Shown: positions 1-13,020 of the stretch, one piece after another
How positions within the stretch are numbered: position 1 is the first letter of the stretch
How the letters are laid out: the number at the start of each line of letters is the position of its first letter
Assembly: GCF_040115645.1 (NCBI RefSeq)
Contig: NC_089576.1
Span: forward strand, 372,001 to 436,000
Direction of reading: 5' to 3'
Source: Euwallacea fornicatus
Taxonomy: Eukaryota; Arthropoda; Insecta; Coleoptera; Curculionidae
Length of the DNA: 64,000 bases
The notes under the pieces: generated by a model
Told to the model about the DNA's origin: nothing
The model's input: only the letters and a program-made list of their open reading frames with translations
Database searches by the model: none
Program-made: the position numbers and the translations under genes

Positions 1-940
1 AATCAAATATTAAAAACAAGCATTAAAAATTAGCAACGAAAGCGCAATACCGTAAGTTCAGTATTCAGACTACAGTTAGTTTTGATGGTTCTTAATTCTT
101 ATTAGATATTAATTAATATAATAGATAAGACTTGTTCATTCCCTCTTAATTAATCTTTTCTACCAATTACTTAGGAAACACCCTGGAGATATACATAATA
201 GTTACTGAAATAGGATAGTTGTAATAAGATATAATGTGCATTGTAACATGCGAAGGGAGGAGCGCCCCCTGGGTCATTACTACACATCAGCTACTTGGCA
301 TTTTTTGCAACTATACGTTCCATGGGATCTGGGTGCTCATGATATGGGCTTTTTCCCGTTGATGATAAATATCCGATATTACGGTATGGTGTAATGCTTG
401 CCAAATCTGTCGTTTAACCGAGAATCTCCGATGTCTGTTGAGAACTCCAATAAGTGTGAGAGTTGAATTTGGAACCCTCAGTAACTTAGAGTGTAGTTTT
501 TTAATTGCTCATTATAAATGTAAATAAATAAATTAAATTATTATTATTAGCAACATTACTTTGTATAAATGTGCCCAGCAGAGTTGCGGAAAAACGTGTG
601 TTTTTTTACTTGAAATAACGCTGGAATTCAGTGTTGTAGGAAATCATCAATACGTCTATAAGAATAAGGACAACGATCCGCACTTTCAAAAGAAAATCCT
701 GTTGAAACCAATTTCCTTTCATTAGTCTAAACTCTCCTTGTTGCCATGTTTCGCACCGAGCCCCATACGTGTACCGCGAGCAGAATTGAACAAGTGAATT
801 GGCGGTGTAGAGATGCTCCCCATTCGTCCTCCACTGGAAGTGGTTAAGAAAAAAGGAAAACGTGTACTGTTTGCGTGTATATGAATGCAGATGCTTACTA
901 AATAAAGAAAACGCCGCTTAGATAAATAAAAGAAAAACAT
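1..940. other. Intergenic, no supported gene
   Basis: AT-rich sequence with no gene I can support. A GC-richer patch at about 722-835 reads on the minus strand as a short open stretch ending at a stop near 722 and preceded by a pyrimidine-rich AG. It could be the last exon of a minus-strand gene, but I recognise no family. Confidence 0.4.
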
Positions 941-1216
941 CTTTATTATTGAATAGTTGAACACTTAACAGATCCATCTTTCTTAACTAACCTTGGTTAT
1001 AAAAGTATTTATGCGATGTGCTATTTCTAGGTGATTTACCAAAACATGCTTACAGCCTAATAGATTCTTAAACGACGTTATTTCAACTCTGCTTTCGTTT
1101 TAATGTGTGGCATTAACTGATGGACATTTTGATTGTTCCGCCTTCGGAGTCTTAATTAAATTTACGACTATACTTACACATTAAAAATATAATAATACAT
1201 ATCTAAGAGAAGAAGT

Positions 1217-2164
1217 CTACATTTGCGGAAGTTGATCAATAGGCGTAGCAAACTTGAAGTCGGGCGGGAAAAGACTGACTGCATGGGGATACATTAGCTT
1301 ATAAGACTGTCTTATGGTGACATCAGCTACCCCTGCAATATCTCCAATCTCTTTTTGACTCCTTTTGTCCTCTGAAGCCTGGGACGCCATGTAGATTGCA
1401 GCTGCCGCAACTGAAATTGGAGAACGACCTGGAACTATATCCAACTCCACTGCTTTCCTTGCAATATGGGTAGCAGCCCTTTGGACCATGTTTGGAAGCC
1501 CCAAGTTCGAACAAAATCTTGACATGAAATCTCCAGTGGTAATTAAGTCGACTGAAGTCTCCAAAGCCTTTAAAATCAATTTGAAGCATCTACCAATTTC
1601 TCTTTTGCTAATCTTGCTGACTGCACATATTTCTTTGAATGTACGTGGAACTCCCTCTTGTCGACAAGCGATGTACAAGCAGGCTGATGCAATGGCATCA
1701 TTTGATCTCCCCTTCAGGTTCCTTCCATCGTGGACTTGTTTAAACAAATTGTTTGCCCTGTCTACAATAGTCCTGGGTAAATTAATACGATCCGCCATGG
1801 CATTAATCTCCCTGAAGGCATTTATCAAGGCTCGATCTGAGCTGTTCATAGTGCGCCGATTTTGGTACCGGGCCACTCCAAAAGTATCAAAGCTGGCATC
1901 ACCTCTCCCTGGTCCAATCATGGTAGTTAAGTCAGACCCTCCCAAGAGGGGATTTTCGGGGCCTCCCACACGAGAGGGATCGACTCCGCTCTTTTCATTA
2001 CTGAACGTTCTCCATTCTGAGCCTACATCAATCACTCGATCTCCCACAACTAACCCACATTCTGAACAGATTTGGTCTCCTGCTCGATAGTCTTCTATCA
2101 AAGGGGCGTCGGGATGTGAAGAACAGCAGACTTTATTGGCGTCATATCTGGAGGTACTCGCCAT
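1217..2164 (-). CDS. TfIIB: Transcription initiation factor IIB
   Basis: A 315-residue uninterrupted frame, close to the 316 residues of human TFIIB. TFIIB bridges TBP on the promoter and RNA polymerase II and helps select the start site, in the nucleus. Residues about 13-45 form the N-terminal zinc ribbon (CCSSHPD, then CSECG). The B-reader/linker follows, with SEWRTF and then [13 protein letters not shown]. Two cyclin-like repeats fill roughly residues 110-310; the segments [18 protein letters not shown] and [18 protein letters not shown] mark equivalent helices. The start lies at 2162-2164. No intron interrupts the coding region. A reversed AATAAA at 942-947 would give a 3' UTR of about 270 bases. 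UXT lies upstream on the same strand. Confidence 0.97.
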   Translation of the reverse strand: MASTSRYDANKVCCSSHPDAPLIEDYRAGDQICSECGLVVGDRVIDVGSEWRTFSNEKSGVDPSRVGGPENPLLGGSDLTTMIGPGRGDASFDTFGVARYQNRRTMNSSDRALINAFREINAMADRINLPRTIVDRANNLFKQVHDGRNLKGRSNDAIASACLYIACRQEGVPRTFKEICAVSKISKREIGRCFKLILKALETSVDLITTGDFMSRFCSNLGLPNMVQRAATHIARKAVELDIVPGRSPISVAAAAIYMASQASEDKRSQKEIGDIAGVADVTIRQSYKLMYPHAVSLFPPDFKFATPIDQLPQM

Positions 2165-2641
2165 TGCAAATATTAGTGATTTTTAAACTCACTCCTTTCT
2201 ATAATAGATTATAATGGAAATGATGAGTACAGTATTTGCACGACCCGGTAGGCTGCCTTATCGCGAAAAAATTAAAGTCGTTTTTGTGAAACGTATTAGG
2301 AGCAATTACACAAAAATTACTCACGTAAAAAATTGGAAAAACTCTTTAAAAACTGTGGAAAATCATATCAATACTGGAAAACAACACAAAATTTCAGGTT
2401 TCACAAATTATTTGGAAAACATGAAATTTGACACTTGACAGTTTTGAATATGACTTAACATAAAAAGAATGGCCTGTCGACAATGACTCACCGAGGTAAA
2501 CAAAAGTAGTTGTTTTACGACAGAGAGAGAGTTAAGTAGGGAATCATTTCAGGAATCTTGAATTTTTTTTTAACTGACTCCCGACGTTCTTAGCTGAGAT
2601 ATTAATAATAGGAAATTAAAACAATATATATATGACATATA
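2165..2641. other. Spacer between TFIIB and UXT
   Basis: Holds the TFIIB 5' UTR and promoter and the UXT 3' UTR. I see no gene. An AT-rich TATA-like stretch lies about 30-45 bases upstream of the TFIIB start codon, but its role is not shown. Confidence 0.4.
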
Positions 2642-3085
2642 TTATCTTTTAAACTTATCAAGTAAACTATTCTGCAACTCGCCAATAGCCAATAATGCCA
2701 ATTTAACATGGACTTTAACATTCACTGCCAACTGCCGAAGATGGTTAATCTCCTTTTGCAAGAGGTTAAGCCGAATATCTGCATATTTATTAGCTTCATC
2801 ACAGTCCATCTCCAACAAATATCCTAAACCAACATCCACATACACAGTCTCATAATCACATATTTTGGCAAAAGAAGCTATTTCATGTCCCATATTAAAC
2901 TGCACATTCATATCCTGATCTTTTTCCTTAAATTCCCTTAACACAGTTAAAATGTTTTTCAGCTCAGTCCATTCTTTGGACTGGTTAGATTTCAGGGATA
3001 GGGTTGTTTCAATTTCACGTAGGTCTGGTTTCAGTTTTTCTTCGATGAAGTTTTCATATTCTTGGAGTTTCTTTGGGATTTCCAT
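2642..3085 (-). CDS. Uxt: UXT-like prefoldin alpha family protein
   Basis: A 147-residue single-exon frame, slightly shorter than human UXT (157). UXT is a small alpha-prefoldin-type protein found in the R2TP/prefoldin-like (URI) complex and in transcription cofactor complexes. The sequence shows an N-terminal coiled coil (residues about 5-55), a short beta-hairpin region around NMGHEIASFAKICDYETVYVDVGLGYLLEM (residues about 62-93), and a C-terminal coiled coil (about 98-145). This is the alpha-prefoldin layout. The hairpin sequence with VDVGLGYLLEM is characteristic of UXT. The start codon at 3083-3085 is the first Met of the frame and follows stops upstream. Confidence 0.9.
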   Translation of the reverse strand: MEIPKKLQEYENFIEEKLKPDLREIETTLSLKSNQSKEWTELKNILTVLREFKEKDQDMNVQFNMGHEIASFAKICDYETVYVDVGLGYLLEMDCDEANKYADIRLNLLQKEINHLRQLAVNVKVHVKLALLAIGELQNSLLDKFKR

Positions 3086-4416
3086 AACAGCATTTGTGAG
3101 ATTGATGATGTGTGTAGTTTCTTCTATAGTCTTAAAACTAATTTATTTAATTTCTATATTTCAGGAGTAAGTTGAACGTAATATTAAAAATTATAATGGA
3201 GGTAATTTTGATTGTATGGAATTTACCTTTGAACTGTTTTCAGGTTCGTTTTACTCAATCTTAGATAGAGATTACCATAAATGTATTATTATAACTTATA
3301 GTATGTTGATTTTGTATTTTTATAGCATCTTTTTACACAATTTATTTCATCTTTTGGTAATGTTTTTTATTTTATTGTTATCTACTGGAACAGACTTCTT
3401 TGACATGATTAGATAATCTGAAATGGCAACAGGGCATTTATGCTTCTTCTTTTAATAACATAAAACTAACTGCAAAGTTTAAGCTTTAATCCTGACCTGG
3501 AAAGTACTTTTCACTTGGCATTACATGTGATATTTTACAATCTGTTTTTGGTCATTAGTAACTTTTCCCTCTAACACTTTTTTTGTAAATCGGGGAAAAA
3601 ATAATGTGTTTTATTCAGCAAAAACGTAAACTTCCTGCCTGAACTTACTTCTTAATTTAGCTGTTCACTCGACTGTCAAGAATATTGCTACAGTAATTAA
3701 TTTGATATTTTTTATTTGGTAAAACAAATAACTATTACTTCAGAAAAACACAAAACTTAATTTTGGCGTGGATCTTGAAAATGAAGCTTAGTAAATTGAT
3801 GTTTCAGCGCCACTGAATTAACGATTACACTAGAAATATAGGCAAAGGAAAAACCAGATCAATCTACACTCAGTGTTGCCGCATTTCCTTTTCCTGTTAG
3901 TTATGAAGCCAACACATGTCGATTTGTTGTACTGATAACAAGGAAGTAAAAAATAACACACATAAAACAAATAAAATCACGCTTACAATTCTGAAAATGC
4001 AAATAATTTAATGTATGCTCAGTAAACAGGTCATCAAAGGTAGTGTTAAAGCAATTCCTTATGATGAGTAGAGTGTATTAAAGCGATCGTATGGGGTAAG
4101 AAGGAAGAAGCGTTAGAATAAGTTAGTTATGTATACGATGTGAAATAAACAAAGACAGTTAACGCTCTAGAATTTTTAGTTTGACATTTACTTTGACATT
4201 TACTTAGAAATTTTATGTCAATCGTTGACAGATCTTTAATTGTCAAAACAAGTAATCGTAAAAACTTTGCAAATTGCAATTACACTATTTTCTTTCTACA
4301 TTAAAAGTTATAGATTAACATGCCAATCTTGCGAATATTGAACAATATGCTTTATTGACTTTAGTGTTCACCCTTGGAGTGATAAATCATATTTCAATAA
4401 ATTTAACTAATCTGAA
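3086..4416. other. Divergent intergenic region UXT/TRAPPC5
   Basis: About 1.3 kb of AT-rich sequence between two genes that start in opposite directions. It must hold both promoters. I see no coding exon, RNA gene or clear repeat in it. Confidence 0.4.
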
Positions 4417-6109
4417 ATGAGCTTGGGAAGCAGGAGTCGTTCCAGTATTCTGGATAAACCTCTAAGTAGGGGCAAGGGTGAAGTCTCTCTAAGCTGCTTT
4501 GCGTTGCTTTTTTCCGAAGTGGTTCAGTATTGCCAGAACAAGTCTCAAACTTTGCCTGACTTACAAAATAGGTAAGCAAAAAGTTGTTTGTATGATTTCT
4601 GTAGTCTGTTCGGTGTCGAATTTTTTTACTCTCCAGTTTTAAGAAGGTGAATCCTTTGATGAGTAATGATGGCAAAAGATTTGGATGTTGATATATTTGG
4701 TTCATTTGTTAGGGGCTTTATGGAAAGGATAAATTGTTTATACTGTAAGGTCCTGAGCATTTCCACACGTGTTCTCTTTATTGTCATTGATAATTCAGAT
4801 TCAGTGATTAAAATGTCTTTTCTGTACCGTGACGTATTTGCAGCTCTCAATTCCATCTTTGATCTACTTAGCTTGTGTATCACGATTAATTGACATTTTT
4901 CCTATTTCACACCAATGTTTAGATATCATTTCTTGCGACGGTGAGATGGCTTCTCACTTTCCAATGGTCGCTTGTAAAACTGTTTCTCTTTGTTTTTCAA
5001 TATGTCATTTTGCAAAACTTTGAAATTAAAGGAAGACACCAAAAAAAACTTGAGAAAACACTGTGTAGAAGCTATAGAAAGAAAACGAATGTACTTGCTA
5101 TTCTTAAAAAAATTATAACTCAAATATTTTTTTTACACACCCAGACTATGTATTATTTTAGTATTCATTGATTTAAAGATTAATGTATCAAATTTGTACA
5201 AAATCCTATAAGGCATTCCAAATATATTTAAAAAATGCATGTTTTAAATAAAATTAAAAACTCTTTGCTGCAAAACTTAAGAAATTCCATATGTGAATAA
5301 ATGAAGATAAATTGACCAATTTTCATCTTAAGAATTGGGATATACTATTGTTTATGCTATTTTGTAGTGTCAATAAATTTAATATTTAACTGATATTTTC
5401 AGGTTGCATGAGTTGGGCCGAAGAGTTGGAGTGAAGTTAATTGATCTCTATTTTGTCAGGGAACGCAATGGCAAACGTGAAACAAAATTATTAAGTATTT
5501 TGCTATATGTAAAATCTACATTTTGGAAGGTAAGTAAGAATTTTTTTCCCCAATAGGAATGCCTAGATGATAAAGAAGTTGTTTCTATTCGTAATGGGCC
5601 CTTTTACCAATTTTTGCGAATTTTACGTTAAATTATCACAATGTCTTCTTTCTCCCAGTTTCACGGTATTATTATTTTTAAAACAGTAAAAAAAATCAAA
5701 TAAATTGAAATTATTATTAATTAATATTCTAAGCTGATTATTTGGTTGGCAATAAGTGTTGATTACTTAGGCCTTATTTGGAAAAGAGGCCGACAAATTG
5801 GAGCACTCAAATGACGACGAAAATACCTATTATTTGATGGAAAAAGAGCCAATAGTTAACAGGTTTATATCTGTGCCAAGGGATAAGAGCAGCCTCAATT
5901 GTGCCGTATTCATTGCAGGCATCATAGAAGCTGTTTTAACTGGTACAGGCTTTGTATGTATTACTCACTGTACGCAAAGAATTGCGTTGTTAGTGTGAAG
6001 GAATTTTTAGCCTGCTAAAGTCACTGCGCATTGGCATAAGGGAACTACTTATATGATTAAATTTGAAGAATCTGTGGTGGGTAGAGATAACCAATTGGAG
6101 GAGAGATAA
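4417..6109 (+). CDS. Trappc5: Trafficking protein particle complex subunit 5
   Basis: Four exons: 4417-4571, 5403-5529, 5771-5953 and 6011-6109, giving 187 residues (human 188). TRAPPC5 (Bet3-family, yeast Trs31) is a core subunit of TRAPP complexes that tether ER-to-Golgi vesicles and act as Rab GEFs. Exon 1 encodes ILDKPLSRGKGEVSLSCFAL and the following helix. Exon 2 carries LHELGRRVGVKLIDLYFVRE. Exon 3 has ALFGKEADKLEHSNDD, exon 4 PAKVTAHWHKGTTYMIKFEE; both are near-identical to the family. Exon 1 overlaps a longer antisense frame that is a shadow. Introns are GT-AG and phases agree (2, 0, 0). An AATAAA sits at 6147-6152, 38 bases after the stop. Confidence 0.95.
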
Positions 6110-8192
6110 TTGTATTAGACCGTAATTTTATGTCTTAGGGTAATTAAATAAATGTTTGCTAACATTTGGATTTTGCTTAATATTTCTCAACAACAGATAA
6201 TAAGGTAGCGTGTAAAATTAAACCTCAAAGAAGTGTCAATGTTAGCAGTGAAAATGGTGGTTTTCTGTGCATTTGCAGTGAGAACGAATCCTATTTCGTG
6301 CAAGATAAAGGATGCTGCAAGTGAGAAATATTGAAGAAAATTGTCAACGTTTTTGACATAGATGTATAAATTAGGAACGGCAGAAGCAAAGGTATTCATT
6401 CCAAATAAAATAGAAACTTTACTACTTTCAATGTTGAACTAAGGAGAAATGACCAATAAAGGATTATGAACATCCTTCAAAGAACAAAAGATATATTTAT
6501 TGAAAAAAAATGCTTATAAGAGCTGAATATGATTAATTGTTGGTCATACCTTGCATATTAACAATAAAAATTATTTTATGCTAGTATGGAACACCTTAAA
6601 CCCCATACCGCAAAAAAAAGCGACTATAAATATTATTCATATACGTATTAAAATTATAACAATGTGACATACTATGCAAAAACATATAAAGTAAACTATA
6701 AGGAATGTATAGGGTGAACATATTAAGCTCCTTAAAAGCTTTGGGTTTAATTAAAGTTTTTATTGCCAATAAAACATCCCTATAATTATATGGGTCTAAC
6801 TCTTAAAAATTACAATAGTATAAAGAAAAACATAACGGAAATATAATAATATATTGCCCATAAACGTAAATAAAGGATGTGTCTTCCTTATAAAACTTAT
6901 AAACGAATGTTTTGATTGAATGTGGCCCTCGAATCTCGTCACTATAAATCTATAGGCTACAACCAAATTGAAACTACCTCCTTGTCAATATCAATCTTTA
7001 AATATGTGCTAGAACGACCACAGACGAGGCACATATCGTATTTCATATAGGTTTCACAGACTGTATAAAATCATACATTAAAATCAGAAATGAAAATTAA
7101 TATAGTTAAAAGGTAACAAAATACTTTGGCCTTTGTGAATGCTCTTTAAATTTATTTTACAATCAAATGTTTTTAGTAAAAACAGCTACCAAAGAAGACT
7201 GCGAAATGACTGCATAAGAAAATCTTTTGCAAGTCACAACTTTGCGCTAATTGACTAATGCTGGATTTATTCAGTGCATAACAAAATGCATAAGAATTGC
7301 ATAGAAAGTTACAAGAACATGATCTTTCATATGCCACACGCTGTATAAACCCTAAAGCCAACTTTTTATGCTATGCATTACAAACACAGCGTAAAATTAC
7401 CTTTACGTCTAACCTTGGAGTGAGACGTAATGATGGGAATTAGCTTGTAGGCCCTAAAGGGCGGAATAATCACAAAAGTAATCTTTACGCTTATACACGG
7501 TTTATTTGTACTGTTTCAGAATGTTCTGTTACCTGTCGTTGGAGCCTGAAACAAAGAGTAAAAACGTTATAATAAAAAGGGTGTGATTAAAACTTTATCA
7601 AAGCGCACTGTTATAGTGGATCCAATTGCATTAAACCTTCATATCCCAATACCAAGTTTTGACTGAAAGTTCTTTTTTCCTTCTTAAAGAAATGAGACAA
7701 AACTGGAAATTATAAAATCATCTTACAATAGTGTGATTGCTTTTTAAATCATGAATTACGCTATTCTAAACCCCAAAACAAGAAGAGAACAGGCAACATA
7801 AAAAATGAAAAAAATAAGCTAAAGATGAATAGTAAAAGAAAAATTGAAAGGATAGAGAGACAAAAAACAGTACAAAGAAATGACAAGAGCTGAAATGAAC
7901 CCAGAGAGGTAACAATAATAAAATAAGTTTGAGAAATTTCCCGTTAACATTTTAATATACATATTACGTTGCATACTAAAATTGCTACTACGTGTACTGC
8001 AACCTGAAATGGCACAGTTCTGAGCTTTCTTTACAGAAATTAGATGTAAACATTTAAATAATAGAAATACATAATAGGCAGGAAAATACTTACTTCAGAC
8101 ACTGCAGCCACAGGTAAAAAAGGCCGTCCTGCATTTTAAAGGGAGCAAATAAATACGTGAAAAACGAAAAAAAGTAAATAAACTTACCAATT
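6110..8192. other. Spacer between TRAPPC5 and N4BP2-like gene
   Basis: Tail-to-tail spacer of 2.1 kb holding both 3' UTRs. On the minus strand short segments with good splice sites lie at about 8098-8142 and 7535-7547, which might be 3' UTR or alternative exons of the N4BP2-like gene. A reversed AATAAA lies at 7501-7506. Otherwise it is AT-rich with no recognisable gene. Confidence 0.35.
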
Positions 8193-11100
8193 CTATAATT
8201 CACTGGTGATTTTTGAATTCTTTGTGATTTTGATCTTAAGTAGTCCTGGATTTAGATGATTATAACTTAAAAAGAATTGATATTACTATATCTAAAGAAA
8301 GCCGATTTTAATTAGTAACAACTTACCCAATTTTCCGTTCCTTCAACCGCGATATCACTGCAGGCCGAAGCTTGGCCACCCCATTAGTACTGTTTTTCCC
8401 TCTCCCGGTGATGATCTGGCAAGATTCCGAATTCTTCGTGGTACTAGCCCGCAGCAAGCTAATAATCCTATCCAGAAAGATATCCAAATGAGGGATCGCC
8501 TCCCTTACGTATAAGAAATGCAAGTCGATTGTGTTAAAATTCTCCAGACGTTTGGAATGTTGGTCCAAAAAGGCCGTAGATGCCAAACTGTTTGCCGAGT
8601 GAAAAAGGAAGGTTTGTTTTGCTGCCATACTACTGTAATATTGGGCAACTTCCCTCATGCGACTTTGATAATATTGCTGTGCTTTCTCATATAGTTTGGA
8701 CCGTTTCTCTAGGTGGATATTGGCTTGTTCGCGCAGGGCTGTTGCTGAATAAGTGTTTGTTAGCTCCTGAAAATTGCATGTTTAATTATTAGAATGATGA
8801 GTAAATAACAAAAATAGTTACTGGCACATTCATGCAGCTTTCGTGTGCCTCCCACATTTCCTGAATAACTCTCTCAGTCAATGGTGGGGTTTTAATGGTT
8901 TCAATGTCGCCCTTGATGTTGTCAAGGCCGGTGCTTGCAAGAAGAGTTTCGACTGTGTCCTGGTAAACATTTTCATGCGCGTGCAATATCTCAATCAATA
9001 CATTTCTGTCCACATTAGGAAAAGCTTTGAATAGTTTATCTCTAGTCAAACGAGCGGCAAAAGTATCCGGATTCTCTTCCTTCCATTTCTCATTTTCCTT
9101 TTGTTTCTTACCCAGCTCCCATTGTTCCCTCATAATATCCGGAATTTCAGTTGGCTCCAACAATGGTGGTTTTATCGTCTCTACAAAATTTTCTTCCTTT
9201 TCCTCACTTTCCTGAAGCTTTCTAGCAAATTCTTCATCTTCCTTCACCAATTCGTCCATCACAGCATTCTGAACATCCATTTGCTGATACACTGATTCGA
9301 TATAAAACATATAAATCTGCTGAGCCAGCGCCACTGGAATCTGGATTACAGGCAGAAATCCTTTTGGGTAAGTCAGATTAGGATCTCCAAACTTGTCCTC
9401 TAATTGTTTAACAAAGTTCTCTCCAAGATTCATTTCAATGGTTTTCATTTGTTCTGATTGTTCTGCCTTTTGTGGCGTGTCTGAATTTATAAATTCCCAT
9501 TCAAGATCATCAGAGTCATATTTCATTTCCATGTCAACTGGTGTGGAAGGTCTGGATCCGTCATGGCTTATTTGAAATGTAACTGGGTCAATAGTAATTG
9601 ATTCAGATTTTGAAGTTGATGGCCCATATTTGCATTGCTTGACTTTCAACAAGTGCTGAGAATAATGCTCATCACTTATAGTGATTTTGCTCTCAATGCA
9701 TTTCTTCAAATCTTCACATTCTGAAAGACTAAAACTCTTCCGTTTATTTTTAGCACTTTGGAGCGTTTCAGGTGACAAAGATTCATTGTCAGTTTTCTCT
9801 ACACTACTCTCACAAGGCTCTTTTGTGGAAGCAGCAGCTTCCTTAGCAACAATCATATTAATAACCTCCTCTTTCTCAGTCAACAGCAGCTCAATGGTGC
9901 AATCAAAATCTCGGTTACACTTAAGGTAGCAATATCTAATGGTCCTAGGATCCATGTTAGGAAAAACTCGTCCCAAATTTTCCAAATGCATTTGATGGTC
10001 ATCAAGGAAATCAACAGTGTTGCAACTTTTGTCTATCATCAGTTTTTTTGCAGCAATTGGCTGCTTTGGAGACACATTACGGTTGATATCCCTATTACAA
10101 GTCACCAAAACCTTGAATCCCAATGGAGGCTTCAAGGTGCTAACATTCTTTAAAATGCAGAAATCCTCTTCTTCAGTGGTGGTGTACATCTCCCTTGTTT
10201 CTACCATCTTATTTTCCTCATCACTATCTATGAGAGTTATAACATTGTCCTCAATCTCATTGATTTTTAGAGGGGTGACAATGTCCCATGATTGAAGATC
10301 AGTTTTCTCAATACCCCAGGCATTAATGTTATCAAACAAATTAGACCCTTGTGGAACTTTTGTGACTATATCATGATTCCGAGATTTGAAACTCTCATTC
10401 AAGCTTGAGCTTTGCTTCATTTTATTGGTATGCATAGGCTCTAGGACTGGAGCTTTCAAACATGAGGTATCATTACTTTGCATTAGAATATCATCTACTG
10501 ATGTTGAGACTGCAGTGCCATTTAGAGCTTTTTTAGATGACTCATAAAATTGCATGAAATTGTTGCTTTCCTTGGTTCCATTAAACACATGACCTACAGG
10601 AGGGTGTAATCTATATTGGGGCGGCTTTTGATATTTATAACTGCAGCCATAAGCTGATAAAAGCTTTAGGGGTGTGATATTCTTTTCATATCGATCCAGC
10701 ATGCTCTTGATGCTGTTTCTAGGCACTCCATGTTTGTTCCTTTTCTCTAGTTCCTTGTCATTAAAAGACCAATGTGTATCTGGCTCCAAAATCTCCAAAT
10801 AGTATCCATAGTCTGTGGCCATCATAGCATAAGGCTTCATTTCCCACATTTTAACATTGGTATTGTCAATAATCACAGGACTATATCCCTTGGACATCAC
10901 CTTAAAGGCACGCTGATGGTTCCAACCATGAGCCTCCTGTATCTTCTTAGGATCGTAACAATAGGTGTTGTTTTGAATAAAAAAGTCATCTGTTGATAAA
11001 ATATGGGATTTAGCAACATCTTGGGTGTAGCCAATAGTATTTTCTAAAATATATTTTGCCAATGTTGACTTCCCCGAACCTGGTAGGCCACGCAAGAGGA

Positions 11101-11826
11101 TGGCAACTTTGCAGCCGTGATTAATTTCCTCAATAACTCTGTCAACTTCTAGGGCTCGCTTTGATTTTTTATTATTGGCAGTATAGTGATTGGCCAGTTT
11201 GGAGGGACTGCTATTGCAGCCATTGTGTTGGACAGAATGGTTGCTTGCAAATTCAAATAATTCATTTGATTGTCCAACTGAAAGTAAGAGATAGATTTGA
11301 ATTCAGTTTTAGTGCAATTAAAAAAATAGATTTAGAAGTAACTGAGAGATAAGAACAATGATATTTTTAGACGGATGATTACTAGGCAATGCTTAGCTTA
11401 TCAATTATCAAAGTTCATTAGAATCTTATGTGTGGATTTTGAAGCTTTTGTAATTTATTGAGCTTTCTTTTTATCAGTTGGAAACAATGATCAGGTAAAC
11501 ATGACATCTGATAAAAGCTGAATTATTCATGACTGGAAAGCAACTGAAAGGGCAGATAAATTTCTATATGAACATTGCAAATTAGCAATTGGACACTTAA
11601 TGACATTTTGCAATAGATCGCATATTTTGGTGTCTAACATTTAAATAATGGACATCATAAACAAATTATAAGAAAAAATGAAATAAGCCCCATGGAACTT
11701 ACCTCCTAACTGTAGGCATGATTTTGTTACAGATTGGTGGTTCAAATTCAACTTGTCTCCGAATATTTGGTTTAGATTCTGGGCCCCTACTTTGTCGTTT
11801 ATCTTATGATAACTGAACCCTTCCAT
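8193..11826 (-). CDS. N4BP2: N4BP2-like protein (P-loop kinase, CUE, DUF1771, Smr)
   Basis: Four coding exons on the minus strand: 11826-11703, 11277-8822, 8766-8327 and 8265-8193, about 1030 residues. N4BP2 family proteins join a polynucleotide-kinase-like P-loop domain to a C-terminal Smr nuclease-type domain; the Smr domain can cut nucleic acid, and related metazoan and worm proteins act in mRNA surveillance at stalled ribosomes. Visible here: Walker A motif GLPGSGKST near residue 105; a CUE-like domain around 470-510 with FPNMDPRTIRYCYLKCNRDF; a second CUE-like domain near 795-830 with FPNVDRNVLIEILHAHENVY; a DUF1771 helical region in exon 3; and an Smr domain with TIDLHFLYVREAI and IITGRGKNS. 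The last exon finishes Smr with YNHLNPGLLKIKI. Start was chosen at the first Met of exon 1; an earlier noncoding exon is possible. The N-terminal 40 residues are poorly conserved. Confidence 0.9.
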
Positions 11827-13020
11827 CCTAAAGTTCCCAGTAACACCAAAAGAACTTTGTGCAAGTACGCACAAACAAAACAGTAACTTACATGTATTTT
11901 TAAAGGATTTTTAGAAAAAGCGAGGATTGATTACTGTTATTTAATGTTCTTTTGGTTCTTAAATTTGCATTTCGTAGAGAACAGGACAGATTATTTATAA
12001 TGAAGTATACGCAATAACATTTATGAATTACATACTTGCTTTCAAACAAATCCACTCCAAATTCCAATCTCATTCAAGGCCAAAAATGACAAATACAAAG
12101 AGAGAACAAAAGATACGAATTTTGATTAGATAGCCTAAGATAGAATATCTTATCATTTTTGACGGGAGTTACTCTGAACACATTAAACCTGTTCTAAGTG
12201 CTCGATTATTTCATCCCGTTTTTTTACGTACTCATTAATTGAAGCTTAATCAAATCAAAAATTTAACTTAATGCCCTCATCTTTTGCTCATGCCAATAAC
12301 AAATAATAAATAAATAATAAGCGATTTAAATGGAATCAGTCAATATTTTCCTGGTTTTATTCCCAGTGCCGAATGAATTATATCGAACTCTCCTAATTCT
12401 TCCAATACTGACAGTGACTTTTAGCTGTCAAATGTAATTTTCGGGTAATGTACGACGAATTATAGGTTAGAAAAGCAAAATTGAAATTTATCGCAGGATT
12501 TCCACTGTTTTTTGTTTTTTTTTTTAGTATAAAATTCGTCCTTCAGTTTCCAGTCAAAAATCCCGAAACAGTAGGAACAACATATTTGTATCTCGACCTA
12601 GACCGCACTCACCAGATTAAATGAGTTTAGGTAAGGTCAAATCAATAATGCAAATTGTCTATTGCCAAATGAAAAAAAGACCAAAGGGGAGTTTTCTTGG
12701 GTTCGTTTCGATCCTATACGATTTCATTGGTGTGCGCCTCATTTCTGTTGCTACCCTGTGGTGTTTGGGGTGTTAAGTCCTTTTGTTTCATTGGCTAAAA
12801 ATCACTCAAAGTCTCCACTCCCCAGAAACTAAATTGACTCATAGGGCAATATGTGAAACTTTTAGAAGCATCAAAACATTTTAATTCCTGTATAGATTCT
12901 TGATCCTCAAATATTTATATGAAGATTTCTTAATAATGTTACTTGTTATAAGCCACTAAACTTTTGTGACTATTTCCAGTAGGAAATTGCAATTGAAAAA
13001 AACATTGAAGTTCAATTGAA
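11827..13020. other. Divergent intergenic region N4BP2-like/DCUN1D
   Basis: About 1.2 kb between two genes transcribed away from each other, so it holds both promoters. No gene, RNA or repeat is recognisable. A poly-T tract lies near 12510-12525. Confidence 0.35.

Noticed and set aside
1488..2090. 200-codon plus-strand open frame
   Set aside because: Exact antisense of TFIIB, whose protein is clearly recognisable on the other strand; a compositional shadow.
4403..4705. 100-codon minus-strand open frame
   Set aside because: Antisense of TRAPPC5 exon 1, which matches the family in the plus direction with a proper splice donor.
8187..8247. Alternative reading of the last N4BP2-like exon with acceptor at the CCAG near 8248
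   Set aside because: Joined to exon 3 it reaches a stop after three codons; the acceptor ending at 8266 restores the conserved Smr end NPGLLKIKI.
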